Assembly: GCF_050219315.1 (NCBI RefSeq)
Contig: NZ_CP116939.1
Coordinates: 2,480,001 to 2,544,000, forward strand
Direction of reading: 5' to 3'
From: Megasphaera_A sueciensis
GTDB lineage: Bacteria > Bacillota > Negativicutes > Veillonellales > Megasphaeraceae
Length of the DNA: 64,000 bases
The notes below the pieces were generated by a model. That model was not told the DNA's origin. It made no database searches and saw nothing but the letters and a program-made list of their open reading frames with translations. A program made the position numbers and the translations under genes. Shown here in pieces: positions 54,664-63,980 of this stretch (the first letter of the stretch is position 1; the number at the start of each line of letters is the position of its first letter).

Positions 54664-55611
54664 ATGAAAATTCTTATCGTAGGGTATTTCACCAAAATAG
54701 CAAAGGAAAATATTATACGTTATTTTCCGGCAGATTGGAATGTTGTAATGGTTCCGCCGGGGAAGGAGGTACTGCAGCATATAAAAGACTGTGATGTAAT
54801 GATACCGGAGCATATTAGCGTGGACAGTGCATTGTTGTCTATGGCAAAAAATTTAAAATTAGTACAGACTGGAGCAGGTTTTGATAATATAGATATCAAT
54901 GCCTGTACTCACTTTGGTATTTGGGCTGCCAATGCAGCCGGAGTAAATGCACAGGCAGTTGCCGAACATGTAATGGCTATGATGTTGTCTTATTATAAAA
55001 ATATCCCATATCTCAATGATTTTATGAAAAACAAAACGGATGAAAAACAGTTGGACTATACGGGAAGTGAGTTAAAAGGAAAAACAATTGGAATTATTGG
55101 GTTAGGTGCTGTGGGTAAAAAATTAGCCGAGTTTTGTAAGGTTTTTGGAATGAACGTGTTGGCTTATTCTAGAAGCAGCGTTATTCCTTCAGGCTGTTTT
55201 GTGAAAATGACAAATTTTGATGATCTTATACAGGTATCAGACATTGTGAGTGTGCACACCGCATTAAATCAACAAACCAAGCGTATCATCGATCAGGCAG
55301 TATTTAAAAAAATGAAAAGGTCAGCTCTTTTTATCAATACCGCCCGCGGTGGAATTGTCAATGAAAAAGACTTGATAGAGGCTTTAAAAAACAAAAATAT
55401 TTCAGGTGCTTGTCTGGATGTATTTGAATCTGAACCACTTTCCTTTGACAGTGAACTCCGGGATTTCAGTAATGTGATACTCACTCCCCATACCGCAGGT
55501 ATGCCGGATGGTTTTAAATTCCACAAAAAAAGATATGATTTTTTTATAAATAATATAAAACGAGTGGAGAATGGAGAAGAACCAAAAAATAAACTGAATC
55601 AATTAACTTAG
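54664..55611 (+). CDS. D-isomer-specific 2-hydroxyacid dehydrogenase
   Basis: 315-residue NAD-dependent dehydrogenase. Nucleotide loop GLGAVG (146-151), catalytic Arg228 in NTARGGIVNE, Glu257 in DVFESEPL and His276 in LTPHTAG. It reduces a 2-oxoacid to a D-2-hydroxyacid or the reverse. It resembles phosphoglycerate/glyoxylate reductase types more than D-lactate dehydrogenase; the substrate is open. Being divergent from the GntR gene and beside a hydroxyacid transporter, it may belong to the same regulon. Confidence 0.9.
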   Translation: MKILIVGYFTKIAKENIIRYFPADWNVVMVPPGKEVLQHIKDCDVMIPEHISVDSALLSMAKNLKLVQTGAGFDNIDINACTHFGIWAANAAGVNAQAVAEHVMAMMLSYYKNIPYLNDFMKNKTDEKQLDYTGSELKGKTIGIIGLGAVGKKLAEFCKVFGMNVLAYSRSSVIPSGCFVKMTNFDDLIQVSDIVSVHTALNQQTKRIIDQAVFKKMKRSALFINTARGGIVNEKDLIEALKNKNISGACLDVFESEPLSFDSELRDFSNVILTPHTAGMPDGFKFHKKRYDFFINNIKRVENGEEPKNKLNQLT

Positions 55612-55980
55612 TGATGCAACAGTATATGATCAGATAAAAAGAGCATTGTAATAAAATGTTGAGTGCAGATTCTGCATATTGTACATTTCAACAGTGAATC
55701 CGCTACAAATAAATTCTGCCTTAAGCTGAGTCTTGTTGATTTTATCTTATTAATACTAAGATGGATGAAAAAAGCGTTTGTAAAAGTTAAAGCCTTTATA
55801 AGGGGGGCAGATTATACTATCAAGTGTAACAGACATCCGGTACAGGATGTTTGCCGATGAGTGGTGATACTGGTGTGTATGTATATTTGCAGACAGTGGG
55901 AGATATAATTAACGTCATACAGGCCATGCCAGCTTTTAACCAATTATCCCTACTTTTTCATATGGAACGCGGAAGGTTGA
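55612..55980. other. Region without a recognisable gene, probably decayed
   Basis: Short overlapping open frames occur (55663-55860, 55851-56033), but none has a supported start or a family match. Fragments such as MKKAFVKVKAFIRG read protein-like but soon meet stops. Probably remnant sequence. Confidence 0.3.
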
Positions 55981-56145
55981 ATGCTACATACGGGCTACAA
56001 AATCACGAAAAAAATGTTAGCCGGGCAATATAGGGATGAATTAAAGCTTTTACCGCATATTACAGAAGAGCAAGCGTATGCAGCACAGGGGATTAATATG
56101 TGTACTGCTGATCAACGGATACAGGTCATTGAACAAGTATTATGA
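55981..56145 (+). CDS. Possible small protein or gene remnant
   Basis: A 54-residue frame beginning MLHTGYKITKKMLAGQYRDE and ending IQVIEQVL, preceded by GGAAGG four bases before the ATG. The composition is protein-like and hydrophilic, with a segment LPHITEEQAYAAQGINMCTA. I recognise no family. It could be the C-terminus of a lost gene. Confidence 0.25.
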   Translation: MLHTGYKITKKMLAGQYRDELKLLPHITEEQAYAAQGINMCTADQRIQVIEQVL

Positions 56146-56294
56146 ATGTGTCACAATGTCATGTCTGCCAAGAATATACATATGTCCCTTTTAAAAATAT
56201 TATAATGTATTATAGTTGCCATATTGAATTTATTTGGTAGGGGGTGTTATTTTTGGTGACAGATGTGACATCGTGATACGTATAGTTTATGATA

Positions 56295-56335
56295 TAAAAA
56301 ACATCTTCAGGTAGCTATTATGATGCCACCTGAAG
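56295..56335 (-). terminator. Terminator of the panCD transcript
   Basis: CTTCAGGT (56305-56312) pairs with ACCTGAAG (56328-56335). On the - strand the stem is followed by a T run (complement of the A run 56295-56301). Confidence 0.8.
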
Positions 56336-56386
56336 GCATATAATAACACGCTTGATATATAGCGTTTATTTCCTTATTTCAGTTTC

Positions 56387-56770
56387 TTAGTCTAATTGTT
56401 GCGGATGTTCCAACATCCGAATTTCCTTGATCTGGTTATTTTGATCGACCATTACTACAGTAGGATGATATGAACAGGCTTCCTTTTCTGTCATCAATGC
56501 ATACGCCATAATAATAATACTATCCCCCGGTTGTACGCAGCGTGCGGCGGCCCCATTTAGACAGATCACGCCACTTCCTGCTGGAGCGGGAATGACATAT
56601 GTTTCCAGACGTGCCCCATTGTTATTATTTGTGATCTGGACACGTTCGTTAGAGAAGATATGAGCCTTTTCCATAAGGTTGGCATCTATCGTAATACTAC
56701 CCATATAGTGCAGATCCGCTTCCGTGACGGAAGCGCAATGGATTTTAGACTTCAGCATACAATACATCAT
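56387..56770 (-). CDS. panD: Aspartate 1-decarboxylase
   Basis: 127-residue pyruvoyl enzyme making beta-alanine from aspartate. The self-cleavage site Gly24-Ser25 lies in YMGSITID, and NGARLETYVIPAPAGSG and GAAARCVQPGD follow as in the family. GGAGGTGAT precedes ATG 56770, which overlaps the panC stop (ATGA). It supplies beta-alanine to PanC. Confidence 0.95.
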   Translation of the reverse strand: MMYCMLKSKIHCASVTEADLHYMGSITIDANLMEKAHIFSNERVQITNNNNGARLETYVIPAPAGSGVICLNGAAARCVQPGDSIIIMAYALMTEKEACSYHPTVVMVDQNNQIKEIRMLEHPQQLD

Positions 56771-57624
56771 AACGGATCACCTCCGAGTATAACGTTATCA
56801 ATAAGACGGACAGTTCCGATACGTACAGCGATTGCTAAAAGACATGGCTCGGAAATTATTTGTATAGGTTCCAGTCCTGGATAAGTATATAAAGAAACAT
56901 AATCAATCAAAGCTAGTGGTTCTTTTTGCAAATGTTGTGTAACAAGCTGTTTCAACGAATCAGCGTTATGATTACCGCGGATATATGCATCTTTGGCTTG
57001 ACGGAGGCTTTGTGATAAAATGCAGGCTGCTTTTCTTTCTACAGGTGACAAGTATCGATTCCGTGAGCTTCGTGCTAATCCGGATGTCTCCCGTACAATT
57101 GGCACCGTGATAATGGAGCAGGGAATGTTGAGATCTTTTGTAAATGTACGTACAACAACTACTTGCTGTGCATCTTTTTGACCAAAGAAAGCTTTATCGG
57201 CTTGTGCTAAATGTATCAATTTCGTGACTACGGTAGCTACTCCGCGGAAATGGCCGGGACGTTGTGTTCCGCATAAGGTATGTGTTATTTCTCCGTCTAC
57301 CATTACATAGGTACAATAACCGTTTGGATACATTTCCTGTGCAGTAGGATGGAATACTGCGTCGACTCCGGCAAGTTGTAGCTTTTCGCAATCTTGCGCA
57401 AAGCAGCGAGGATACATAGTATAGTCTTCATTAGGACCGAATTGAACGGGATTCACAAAGATTGATACAATGACTACATCACACTGTCTGCGGGCATATT
57501 CTACAAGTGATAAATGTCCTTCGTGCAATGCTCCCATAGTTGGGACAAGACCAATGATTTTACCTGATTCTTTTGATTTTTTACTAAATGTTTGTATCTG
57601 TTCAAGAGTGCGTAAAATTTCCAT
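56767..57624 (-). CDS. panC: Pantothenate synthetase (pantoate-beta-alanine ligase)
   Basis: 285 residues. Seen: VPTMGALHEGHLSLV (ATP site), VNPVQFGPNEDY, RPGHFRGVATVV, FGQKDAQQ and the KMSKS-like ETSGLARSSRNRYLS. It joins pantoate and beta-alanine with ATP. panB and panE are absent from the window, so pantoate must come from elsewhere or be imported by the adjacent BASS protein. Translationally coupled to panD. Confidence 0.95.
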   Translation of the reverse strand: MEILRTLEQIQTFSKKSKESGKIIGLVPTMGALHEGHLSLVEYARRQCDVVIVSIFVNPVQFGPNEDYTMYPRCFAQDCEKLQLAGVDAVFHPTAQEMYPNGYCTYVMVDGEITHTLCGTQRPGHFRGVATVVTKLIHLAQADKAFFGQKDAQQVVVVRTFTKDLNIPCSIITVPIVRETSGLARSSRNRYLSPVERKAACILSQSLRQAKDAYIRGNHNADSLKQLVTQHLQKEPLALIDYVSLYTYPGLEPIQIISEPCLLAIAVRIGTVRLIDNVILGGDPL

Positions 57625-57703
57625 AATGATATAATCCTCTTTTTCTGATAGATTTATCTGCTTGTATACATCAGGGCACCTAATATTAGTATGATATAAC
57701 TGT

Positions 57704-58639
57704 TTACATAGTTGAAGTTTTTATCTGATTCCGTCGTGCAAAATATGTAGCAATAAGTGATCCGGACATGTTGTGCCATATGCTGAAGATGACGCCAGGT
57801 ATGGCAGCTACCGGAGTAAAATACAACATTGCTAAGGATACTGCCAGCCCGGAATTTCGCATGCCGGTTTCGATGGCAATGGTGGCTTCCTGTGGAGGTG
57901 CCATGTGAAATAGGGTAGCAGCACCATATCCCAAAGCTAGGCCTAATAGATTATGACAGATAACCACGGCGGCAATAACTATGCCTACTTGCCAGAGAAC
58001 GGCAGCACTTAAAGAAACCACGCCTCCAACAATCAGAATAATGGTTATTACGGAAATAGCTGGTAAATAAGGTATACATTTTTGTGTAAAATCGTTTAAG
58101 AAATAATGAATAAGTAATCCGAATATAACCGGTACTAATACAATTTTCGCAATAGATGCTATCATGGCAGTAAGAGATATATCAATCCATGTACCTGCTA
58201 AAAACCAAGTTAACATTGGCGTTACTAAAGGAGCAAGTAACGTAGTAACCAGAGAAATAGATACAGATAAGGCAACATCTCCTTTAGCCAAATAAGTGAT
58301 AACGTTTGAAGCGGTTGCGCCTGGACTTGTACCAACAAGAATAACACCGACAGCTAATTCGGCGGGTAATTGAAAGAGTTTCACCAATCCAAAAGCTACA
58401 GTGGGCATAATAATAAACTGTGCTATGAAACCAATACAAACATTACGGGGATGCTGCCAAATAGCACAAAAATTTTCTACTTTCAATGTCATTCCCATCC
58501 CCAACATGACGATACCCAAAAGCCAGGGGATTTTAGACCCAATCCAAGTAAACCATAGTGGCTGCCAAGCAGCGGCAAAAGATACAAGCAGGATAAAAAA
58601 AACCATATCTTTTACAATAAATGAACAAATTTTTTTCAA
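57704..58639 (-). CDS. BASS-family transporter, PanS-like
   Basis: 311 residues, about ten spans. Features: GMGMTLKVENFCAIWQHPRN, VGTSPGATASNVITYLAKGD (the family crossover motif) and ETGMRNSGLAVSLAMLYF. The frame opens at 58669, but GGGAGG is correctly spaced for TTG 58639. PanS proteins import ketopantoate or pantoate; being 80 bp upstream of panC-panD on the same strand strongly suggests that role. It is about the same length as the second BASS protein at 52253 but divergent in sequence. Confidence 0.88.
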   Translation of the reverse strand: MKKICSFIVKDMVFFILLVSFAAAWQPLWFTWIGSKIPWLLGIVMLGMGMTLKVENFCAIWQHPRNVCIGFIAQFIIMPTVAFGLVKLFQLPAELAVGVILVGTSPGATASNVITYLAKGDVALSVSISLVTTLLAPLVTPMLTWFLAGTWIDISLTAMIASIAKIVLVPVIFGLLIHYFLNDFTQKCIPYLPAISVITIILIVGGVVSLSAAVLWQVGIVIAAVVICHNLLGLALGYGAATLFHMAPPQEATIAIETGMRNSGLAVSLAMLYFTPVAAIPGVIFSIWHNMSGSLIATYFARRNQIKTSTM

Positions 58640-58770
58640 TGTAAAACCTCCCAAATAGAATTTGGGCAAAAGAAAAAGTCCTCCCGGACAGACCGAAAGG
58701 ACATACGTATCCCTCTAATGATTTTACCCTTTCCGTCTCGGTTCATAATATGAATCCAAGCAGATAAAAA
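58640..58770 (-). promoter_or_regulatory. Structured leader upstream of the PanS-panCD operon
   Basis: On the - strand a GGAAAGG...CCTTTC pairing (about 58729-58698) is followed by a small hairpin GTCC-GGGA-GGAC with a T run (about 58688-58671) just before the transporter ribosome site. Layout (fold, then terminator-like hairpin, then gene) suggests transcription attenuation. It does not match a riboswitch class I can name; the pan RNA motif is a possibility to test. Confidence 0.4.
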
Positions 58771-59041
58771 AACATAATATGATAGTTACGATGCTAAAAA
58801 GTATAACTCACACAAGGGTGATATTATCTTTTGCCATGAAAGCATAATACCATAATAGTAATAATTTTTCAAGGTTAAAATGACACTGAACAAATATAGA
58901 TATAGGATAATCGTTATGAAAAACAGGTAGATTGGGTCGAAGTTATTTAAATTTTTCATAGATTTAGAGCCTGGGTATTAACCAAGACTCTATGTATTTA
59001 AATTCCTCTTTTTGTAATGCTATGATATTTAATTTTACGTT

Positions 59042-59222
59042 TTATATCAAATGACTTTGTTCTCGAATGTATTGTATAGCACACTCCTTCGGTATTTTCT
59101 GAATTCGGTTCTGCCGAAAGCACTTTACCTGACGCCACTAATTTATAAGCCGCGTTTTTTCCAATGGATAACATGTCAGCAAATTCTTCTACAGTTAATA
59201 AATCTTCAAAATCGTTAAACAT
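59042..59222 (-). pseudogene. Excisionase-like HTH gene with frameshift
   Basis: The first 34 residues are a clear HTH_17/excisionase fold: LLTVEEFADMLSIGKNAAYK then LVASGK. After that the original frame continues into nonsense to 58998, while a shifted frame reads KCFRQNRIQKIPKECAIQYI and REQSHLI, exactly the expected end of the domain, with a stop at 59042. So a small indel near 59130 has broken the gene. Confidence 0.7.
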
Positions 59223-59342
59223 GATGATGCACCTCTTCCTATGATTTATGGTTATTATTATGTTAGTAAAATATTAAGGGTTATAGATTACATATGAATG
59301 CTTTCAAAATGGTACATATGTCGGAAAAATCAATATAATGAC

Positions 59343-59531
59343 TTATCGGTGACTCTCAACGTGCAGATAATCATCCAAGGCGTCTACCATGATCAGCCGT
59401 GCTTTTCCAACTTTGTAGGCATTAAGATTTCCAGATCTGATTAGATTGCATACTTTGCCGGAACTGCAATTCATCAAACATGCTACATCGGAAACATGGA
59501 GAACAGTTTTAGTGATTGCTAGTGCTTTCAT
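59343..59531 (-). CDS. Small excisionase-type HTH protein
   Basis: 62 residues: VLHVSDVACLMNCSSGKVCN, LIRSGNLNAYKVGKARLIM and VDALDDYL form a complete HTH_17/excisionase domain. GGGAGG lies 10-11 nt upstream of the ATG. Such proteins direct integrase-mediated excision or regulate integrative elements. No integrase is present in the window. Confidence 0.7.
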   Translation of the reverse strand: MKALAITKTVLHVSDVACLMNCSSGKVCNLIRSGNLNAYKVGKARLIMVDALDDYLHVESHR

Positions 59532-59639
59532 GGTCGTTGGACCTCCCTTCTCTTTGTTATTACAAGTATGTTAGTATTTCTCAACACAAGTATCAAAACG
59601 ATTCGTAAAAGAGGGAAATTTTGTATGAGATACAGATAT

Positions 59640-60412
59640 GAGAGTATGAAAGTAGTAAGGCATCGTATGGCAAGAACGTTCCTTGCAAACGATCTATGCA
59701 ATGGTTATTTTAGATGCCATTCATTACACTTTTCGTGAAAACGGCATTGTTACCAAAAAAAAAACGCATATGTTGCCATGGGTACGAATTTAGATGGACA
59801 AAAAGATGTTTTAGATATTCGGTTAGATGCGAGTGAATCCTCTAAATATTGGCCTTCTATATTGTCAAGATATTCTTATCGTATCGGTAGACGGTTTATC
59901 TGGATTTGTACAAGCCATCAAGGTTGCGTTTTCTCAAACAGAAGTACAGCGTTGTGTAATTCATCAAATTCGTGCTTCGACGCGTTACGTATCTTATAAA
60001 GACGTTACGCAATTTACTGCTGATCTAAAACCAATTTATAAAGCACCAACAGAAGAGGCTGTCTTATTTGCTTTAGATGAATTTGAGGCTAAATGGAACT
60101 CGAAATATCCGTTAGGTGTAAAATCTTGGAGGGCTAATTGGAATGAACTATCTACCATGTTCAAATATTCGCCAGAAATACGTAAATTAATTTATACAAC
60201 CAATGCGATTGAAAGTTTCAACTGTCAATTACCGAAAGTAACTAAGACAAAAAGTGCTTTTGTTTCGGATAATGCTTTAATGAAATTGCTATATTTAACG
60301 ACGATGAACATCGTCGTTAAATGGACAATGCCAATTTGAAACTGGGGAATAATACTGGATAACCTCATGATTTATTTTGGTGATTGCGTCATAATTTCTT
60401 TGTAAAACTTAA
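59640..60412 (+). pseudogene. IS256-family (mutator type) transposase, degraded
   Basis: Frames shift around 59900. The first part reads LQTIYAMVILDAIHYTFREN and VAMGTNLDGQKDVLDIRL. The second (59827-60339) reads VDGLSGFVQAIKVAFSQTEV, CVIHQIRASTRYVSYKDV, then ISLTTNAIESFN-like TTNAIESFNCQLPKVTKTKS, and KWTMPI. An in-frame TGA interrupts it before NWGIILDNLMIYFGDCV. All are IS256 hallmarks. The N-terminal third is missing, so it is dead. Confidence 0.88.
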
Positions 60413-60666
60413 ATTAATTTCATCCTAATATTTGGACTTTACACAAAAATGTGTGCACTCTCTTTAAATGAAGAAAAAATTCTCATTTTGTTACGGCCCC
60501 ATTGTGTTTTCATCGATAGAAATATTTTTTATAATAACAATTTATCATTAATGATATTACAAAAATTACATAATAGTGACGTTAATTACTTAAATATGTT
60601 ATACTTTATTTAAAGATAATAGGAATCGGCTGCAATAAACTAGACAGATTTTTTAAGGACATATAA

Positions 60667-61330
60667 TGACGGGCCTATACGCCAGAATTTAAATCGCAAC
60701 TTGTTGATTTACATCGCAGTGGCAAACGTAAATGTGATATTGTGTGCGAATACGATATTGCCAACTCTCTATCGGATAAATGGATTTCTCAGGCAGATCA
60801 TTCAGAATTCTTCAAAGAGAAGGATAACTGTACTTCAGAACAACAGTAGCTTATTGATCTTCGCAAGCCAAACCAGCAACTTAAAATGTGGAATGGTATT
60901 TTAAAACAAGCAACGCTGAGCTTAGGATGAAAATAAATGTGATTAAGGTAAATGCTCACAAATACTCTGTATCAGCAATGGGTAGAGTCCTAAAATTTAT
61001 AGAAGCAAATTTTTATTATTATGAAGCCGGAAGGGCTTGTATCAACGTATATAACTGCTCAATTTCATTTACAAAAGGCTAGCTGCAATGAAAATAAAAT
61101 TGCAAATGTTGTGAATCAAAAATAACCCTAACTTTTAAAATTATTAAAACAAAATTTGTAAAAAATCAAACTTTTGCAAATTTGGATGCATTGAAACTTT
61201 CAGCTTGCTGATAATGTAAATTGGTTTAACATTCACAGAATTTACTCCTGACTCGGGTATTTAACACTAGGCGAGTATCGAATGAATACCCTTAAAAACG
61301 TTGTTTAGTTTACTGTCGACAATCCAAATA
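60667..61330 (+). pseudogene. IS3-family element remnant (orfA and orfB fragments, internally deleted)
   Basis: The orfA fragment reads YTPEFKSQLVDLHRSGKRKC and, after a stop, QLKMWNGILKQATLSLG. The orfB start follows: VIKVNAHKYSVSAMGRVLKF. Then only scattered pieces: AQFHLQKASCNENKIANVVN, and at the end VNWFNIHRIYS, stop, LGYLTLGEYRMNTLKNVV. These are the ordered landmarks of an IS3-type transposase, but the DDE core is deleted. Confidence 0.85.
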
Positions 61331-61350
61331 AAAATTTTGAGGATACTGAT

Positions 61351-62934
61351 ATGAAGCTACAGACCAAAATAATTTCATTTATTAGTGTGATCTTTTTCAC
61401 TGTGTTGACTTTGGTAATCTATGAAATTTTTTTTACTAATGATAACCAGTGGATGCAAGAAAAAATAGGTGAACGTGCGTCTACGACTGCGGCAATTCTA
61501 GCAGTATCGCCTGATATAGTCAATAATATTAATAATCCATATAATTATGATAATATTCAGAGGTGTATACGACAGGTGCAACAAGGTAAAAACACCGATT
61601 CTATAAATGTAATTGATAAAGAAGGAAGAGTAATAACAGATAATTCTATTTCAACATTAATAGAAGAGACAACTAATGAGGAGCGAGTTATATTATCTGA
61701 ATTAGATAATGAGTTTATTAGAACTGGATATCCTGGTGATGGTGTAAAATCTTTTTATCCAATTTATAAGCATGGTGAAAGGATTGGGGCTGTTATAGTT
61801 GAAGTCACTGAAGACAAAATAGGAAGAGTAATAACACTGCGGAATCTTCGCCTTGTTTGGGTACTCATTGTTATATTTGCATTTGGGTTAATGGCAGCGA
61901 TTACATTGAGTCAAAGTATAAAAGGATCTTTGTTAGGAATGGAACCACGTAAATTAGCGTGGATGATGGTAGAACGAACAGCCATTATCCAATCTATTCG
62001 AGAGGGTATTATGGTTACGGATGAGAATGGAAGCATTTTATTTGTTAATGAAGCGGCTCAAAAAATATACATAAAAGCGGGTATTCAAAAACCGGGAGAA
62101 ATTTTAGAAAGTAAATTTATTCAGACAATCATTCCAAATACTTTTATGACCAATGTTTTACAAACAGGGAAACCGGATGTCGATCGGGAACTTAAACTTG
62201 GTAATTTATTCGTTATTACCAGTGTATTGCCGCTGGTAATTGATGGGAGAATTGTTGGGTCTGTTGGATCTTTCAGAGAATTGGAAGATATTCGTCGATT
62301 ATCTGAAGAATTGACGGGTGTCAAAAAATATGTTGAGGCATTAAGAGTGCAAGCTCATGAATTTAGAAATCAGATACATGTTATTAGTGGGCTGATTATC
62401 AATCATCATTATGATGAATTATCGACATACGTGCAACGAATCACTCTTGTTGGTGAAAATGAATTAAAATGGATAGATAAACACATGAGTGATTCTATTC
62501 TTTCTTCATTTTTGCAAAGTAAGTTGAGTTTTAGTAGAGAAATGGGAGTTAATCTGATTATTCATATTGATAATCAGATTTCAAAAATAGTGAATGTAAA
62601 TTTTAGAAATGATTTAATTACTGTTTTGGGTAATCTAATTGATAATGCGATTGAAGCTGTTCAATTTAGCGATACTAAAAATGTTGAGCTGTTTTTAGAT
62701 GAAGACGAGGGAGAATGGTATGTACGTGTAAGCGATACTGGAAGTGGAATAGCACAAGAGGAAACAGAGAAAATTTTTATGAAAGGATATTCTACAAAAG
62801 GAGAAAATAGGGGATTTGGCTTATATCTAATTAAAAAGACGGTAGAAGCATATGCAGGCCATGTACGTATTGATGTAAATAAACCAAAGGGAACTATTTT
62901 TACGGTAAGTTTATTACCGATTAGGGAGGAATAA
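61351..62934 (+). CDS. Sensor histidine kinase, CitA/DcuS family
   Basis: 527 residues. TM1 about 7-28, an extracytoplasmic PAS-type sensor domain about 30-163, TM2 about 167-187, a cytoplasmic PAS about 205-310, a short SpoOB-type dimerisation helix with phosphoacceptor His336 in QAHEFRNQIH, and an HATPase domain with NLIDNAIEAV and SDTGSGI. The family senses citrate, malate, fumarate or similar carboxylates and controls their transporters and fermentation genes. The response regulator follows 3 bp later. Confidence 0.92.
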   Translation: MKLQTKIISFISVIFFTVLTLVIYEIFFTNDNQWMQEKIGERASTTAAILAVSPDIVNNINNPYNYDNIQRCIRQVQQGKNTDSINVIDKEGRVITDNSISTLIEETTNEERVILSELDNEFIRTGYPGDGVKSFYPIYKHGERIGAVIVEVTEDKIGRVITLRNLRLVWVLIVIFAFGLMAAITLSQSIKGSLLGMEPRKLAWMMVERTAIIQSIREGIMVTDENGSILFVNEAAQKIYIKAGIQKPGEILESKFIQTIIPNTFMTNVLQTGKPDVDRELKLGNLFVITSVLPLVIDGRIVGSVGSFRELEDIRRLSEELTGVKKYVEALRVQAHEFRNQIHVISGLIINHHYDELSTYVQRITLVGENELKWIDKHMSDSILSSFLQSKLSFSREMGVNLIIHIDNQISKIVNVNFRNDLITVLGNLIDNAIEAVQFSDTKNVELFLDEDEGEWYVRVSDTGSGIAQEETEKIFMKGYSTKGENRGFGLYLIKKTVEAYAGHVRIDVNKPKGTIFTVSLLPIREE

Positions 62935-62937
62935 TAT

Positions 62938-63627
62938 ATGATAAAAGTTTTGATTATTGAAGATGATCCGATGGTTGCTAATATCAATAAGTTATACTTG
63001 CTGAAAGTTCCAGGTTTTTCTTTGGCTGGTATTGTTCATAGTGGAACTGAAGCATTGAACTTCTTATCTGAAAATTCACGAAAAGTGGATTTAATTTTAT
63101 TAGATGTTTTTATGCCTCAAATGGATGGGCTGACTTTTTTAAGAGAGTTAAAACTTAAGTCACCTGATATTGATGTCATTATGGTTACGGCCGCTCAATC
63201 GGTGGATTCTGTTCGCGCGGCCTTATCGCGAGGTGTAGTTGACTATATAATTAAGCCTTTTACTTATGAAAGAATGTCAGTTGCTTTAAATTCTTATCGT
63301 TCACGCTACAATATTTTACGAAATAATAAATCATTAGAGCAAACTGTTTTAGACAAGGAATTTTTCTCAAAAGAATCAACGTCAGATGATTCTTTGCCTA
63401 AAAGTGTTGAAGCGCATACGCTATGCATAGTAAAAGACAGACTTGCTCAACAGATTCGTCCTTGTAGTACGCAAGAATTAGCTGAAATCATAGGAATTTC
63501 TCGTGTATCATTAAGAAAATATCTTATATATTTGGAAAATATGGGAGATATTAAAAGCACCTTAACATATAGACACAAAGGACGCCCCACGCAAATGTAC
63601 CAGTATGTAGGGAAAAATGATATATAA
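62938..63627 (+). CDS. Response regulator, CitB/DcuR family
   Basis: 229 residues. The receiver domain has IIEDDPMVANINKLYL, phosphoacceptor Asp56 in LILLDVFMPQMDG and Lys in YIIKPFTYERM. The C-terminal DNA-binding part has STQELAEIIGISRVSLRKYL. It pairs with the kinase just upstream; the target is expected next to it, beyond the right edge or at the gene starting 63981. Confidence 0.93.
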   Translation: MIKVLIIEDDPMVANINKLYLLKVPGFSLAGIVHSGTEALNFLSENSRKVDLILLDVFMPQMDGLTFLRELKLKSPDIDVIMVTAAQSVDSVRAALSRGVVDYIIKPFTYERMSVALNSYRSRYNILRNNKSLEQTVLDKEFFSKESTSDDSLPKSVEAHTLCIVKDRLAQQIRPCSTQELAEIIGISRVSLRKYLIYLENMGDIKSTLTYRHKGRPTQMYQYVGKNDI

Positions 63628-63749
63628 CTTATGCGAATTATGTAAACTTACTTAAGTTTCATTTGTTTGTAATGAAAAGATGTAATTAATTTTCAAATTA
63701 TTAATGTTGAAAATAATTTCTTATTTAAAACTATATTTCGAATGATTCC

Positions 63750-63834
63750 AACTCCTTTCCTTTGACATTATAATTACAAGTAACAAAACTAATGTCTTAG
63801 TTAAAGGAGTTGGTTTTATGTTGAATTGATTTCA
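63750..63834 (+). other. Hairpin occluding a ribosome site before a dead start codon
   Basis: CCAACTCCTTT (about 63749-63759) is complementary to AAAGGAGTTGG (about 63802-63812), with an inner GACATTA/TAATGTC pair. The right arm is a Shine-Dalgarno followed by ATGTTGAATTGA, a frame that stops at once. It looks like the left end of an insertion sequence whose reading frame is lost. Confidence 0.45.
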
Positions 63835-63980
63835 AAGATATTAGAATCTGGACGCAGAATCTAATGAGAGGGTATTTAACAAGTGAGGCAATACCGGTAT
63901 TATAGTTAGATGATAAAAGCTATAGCATATGATTTTTATACTGCTTTAAATCGGATGACTTAAATAAAGGAGATGCGATT

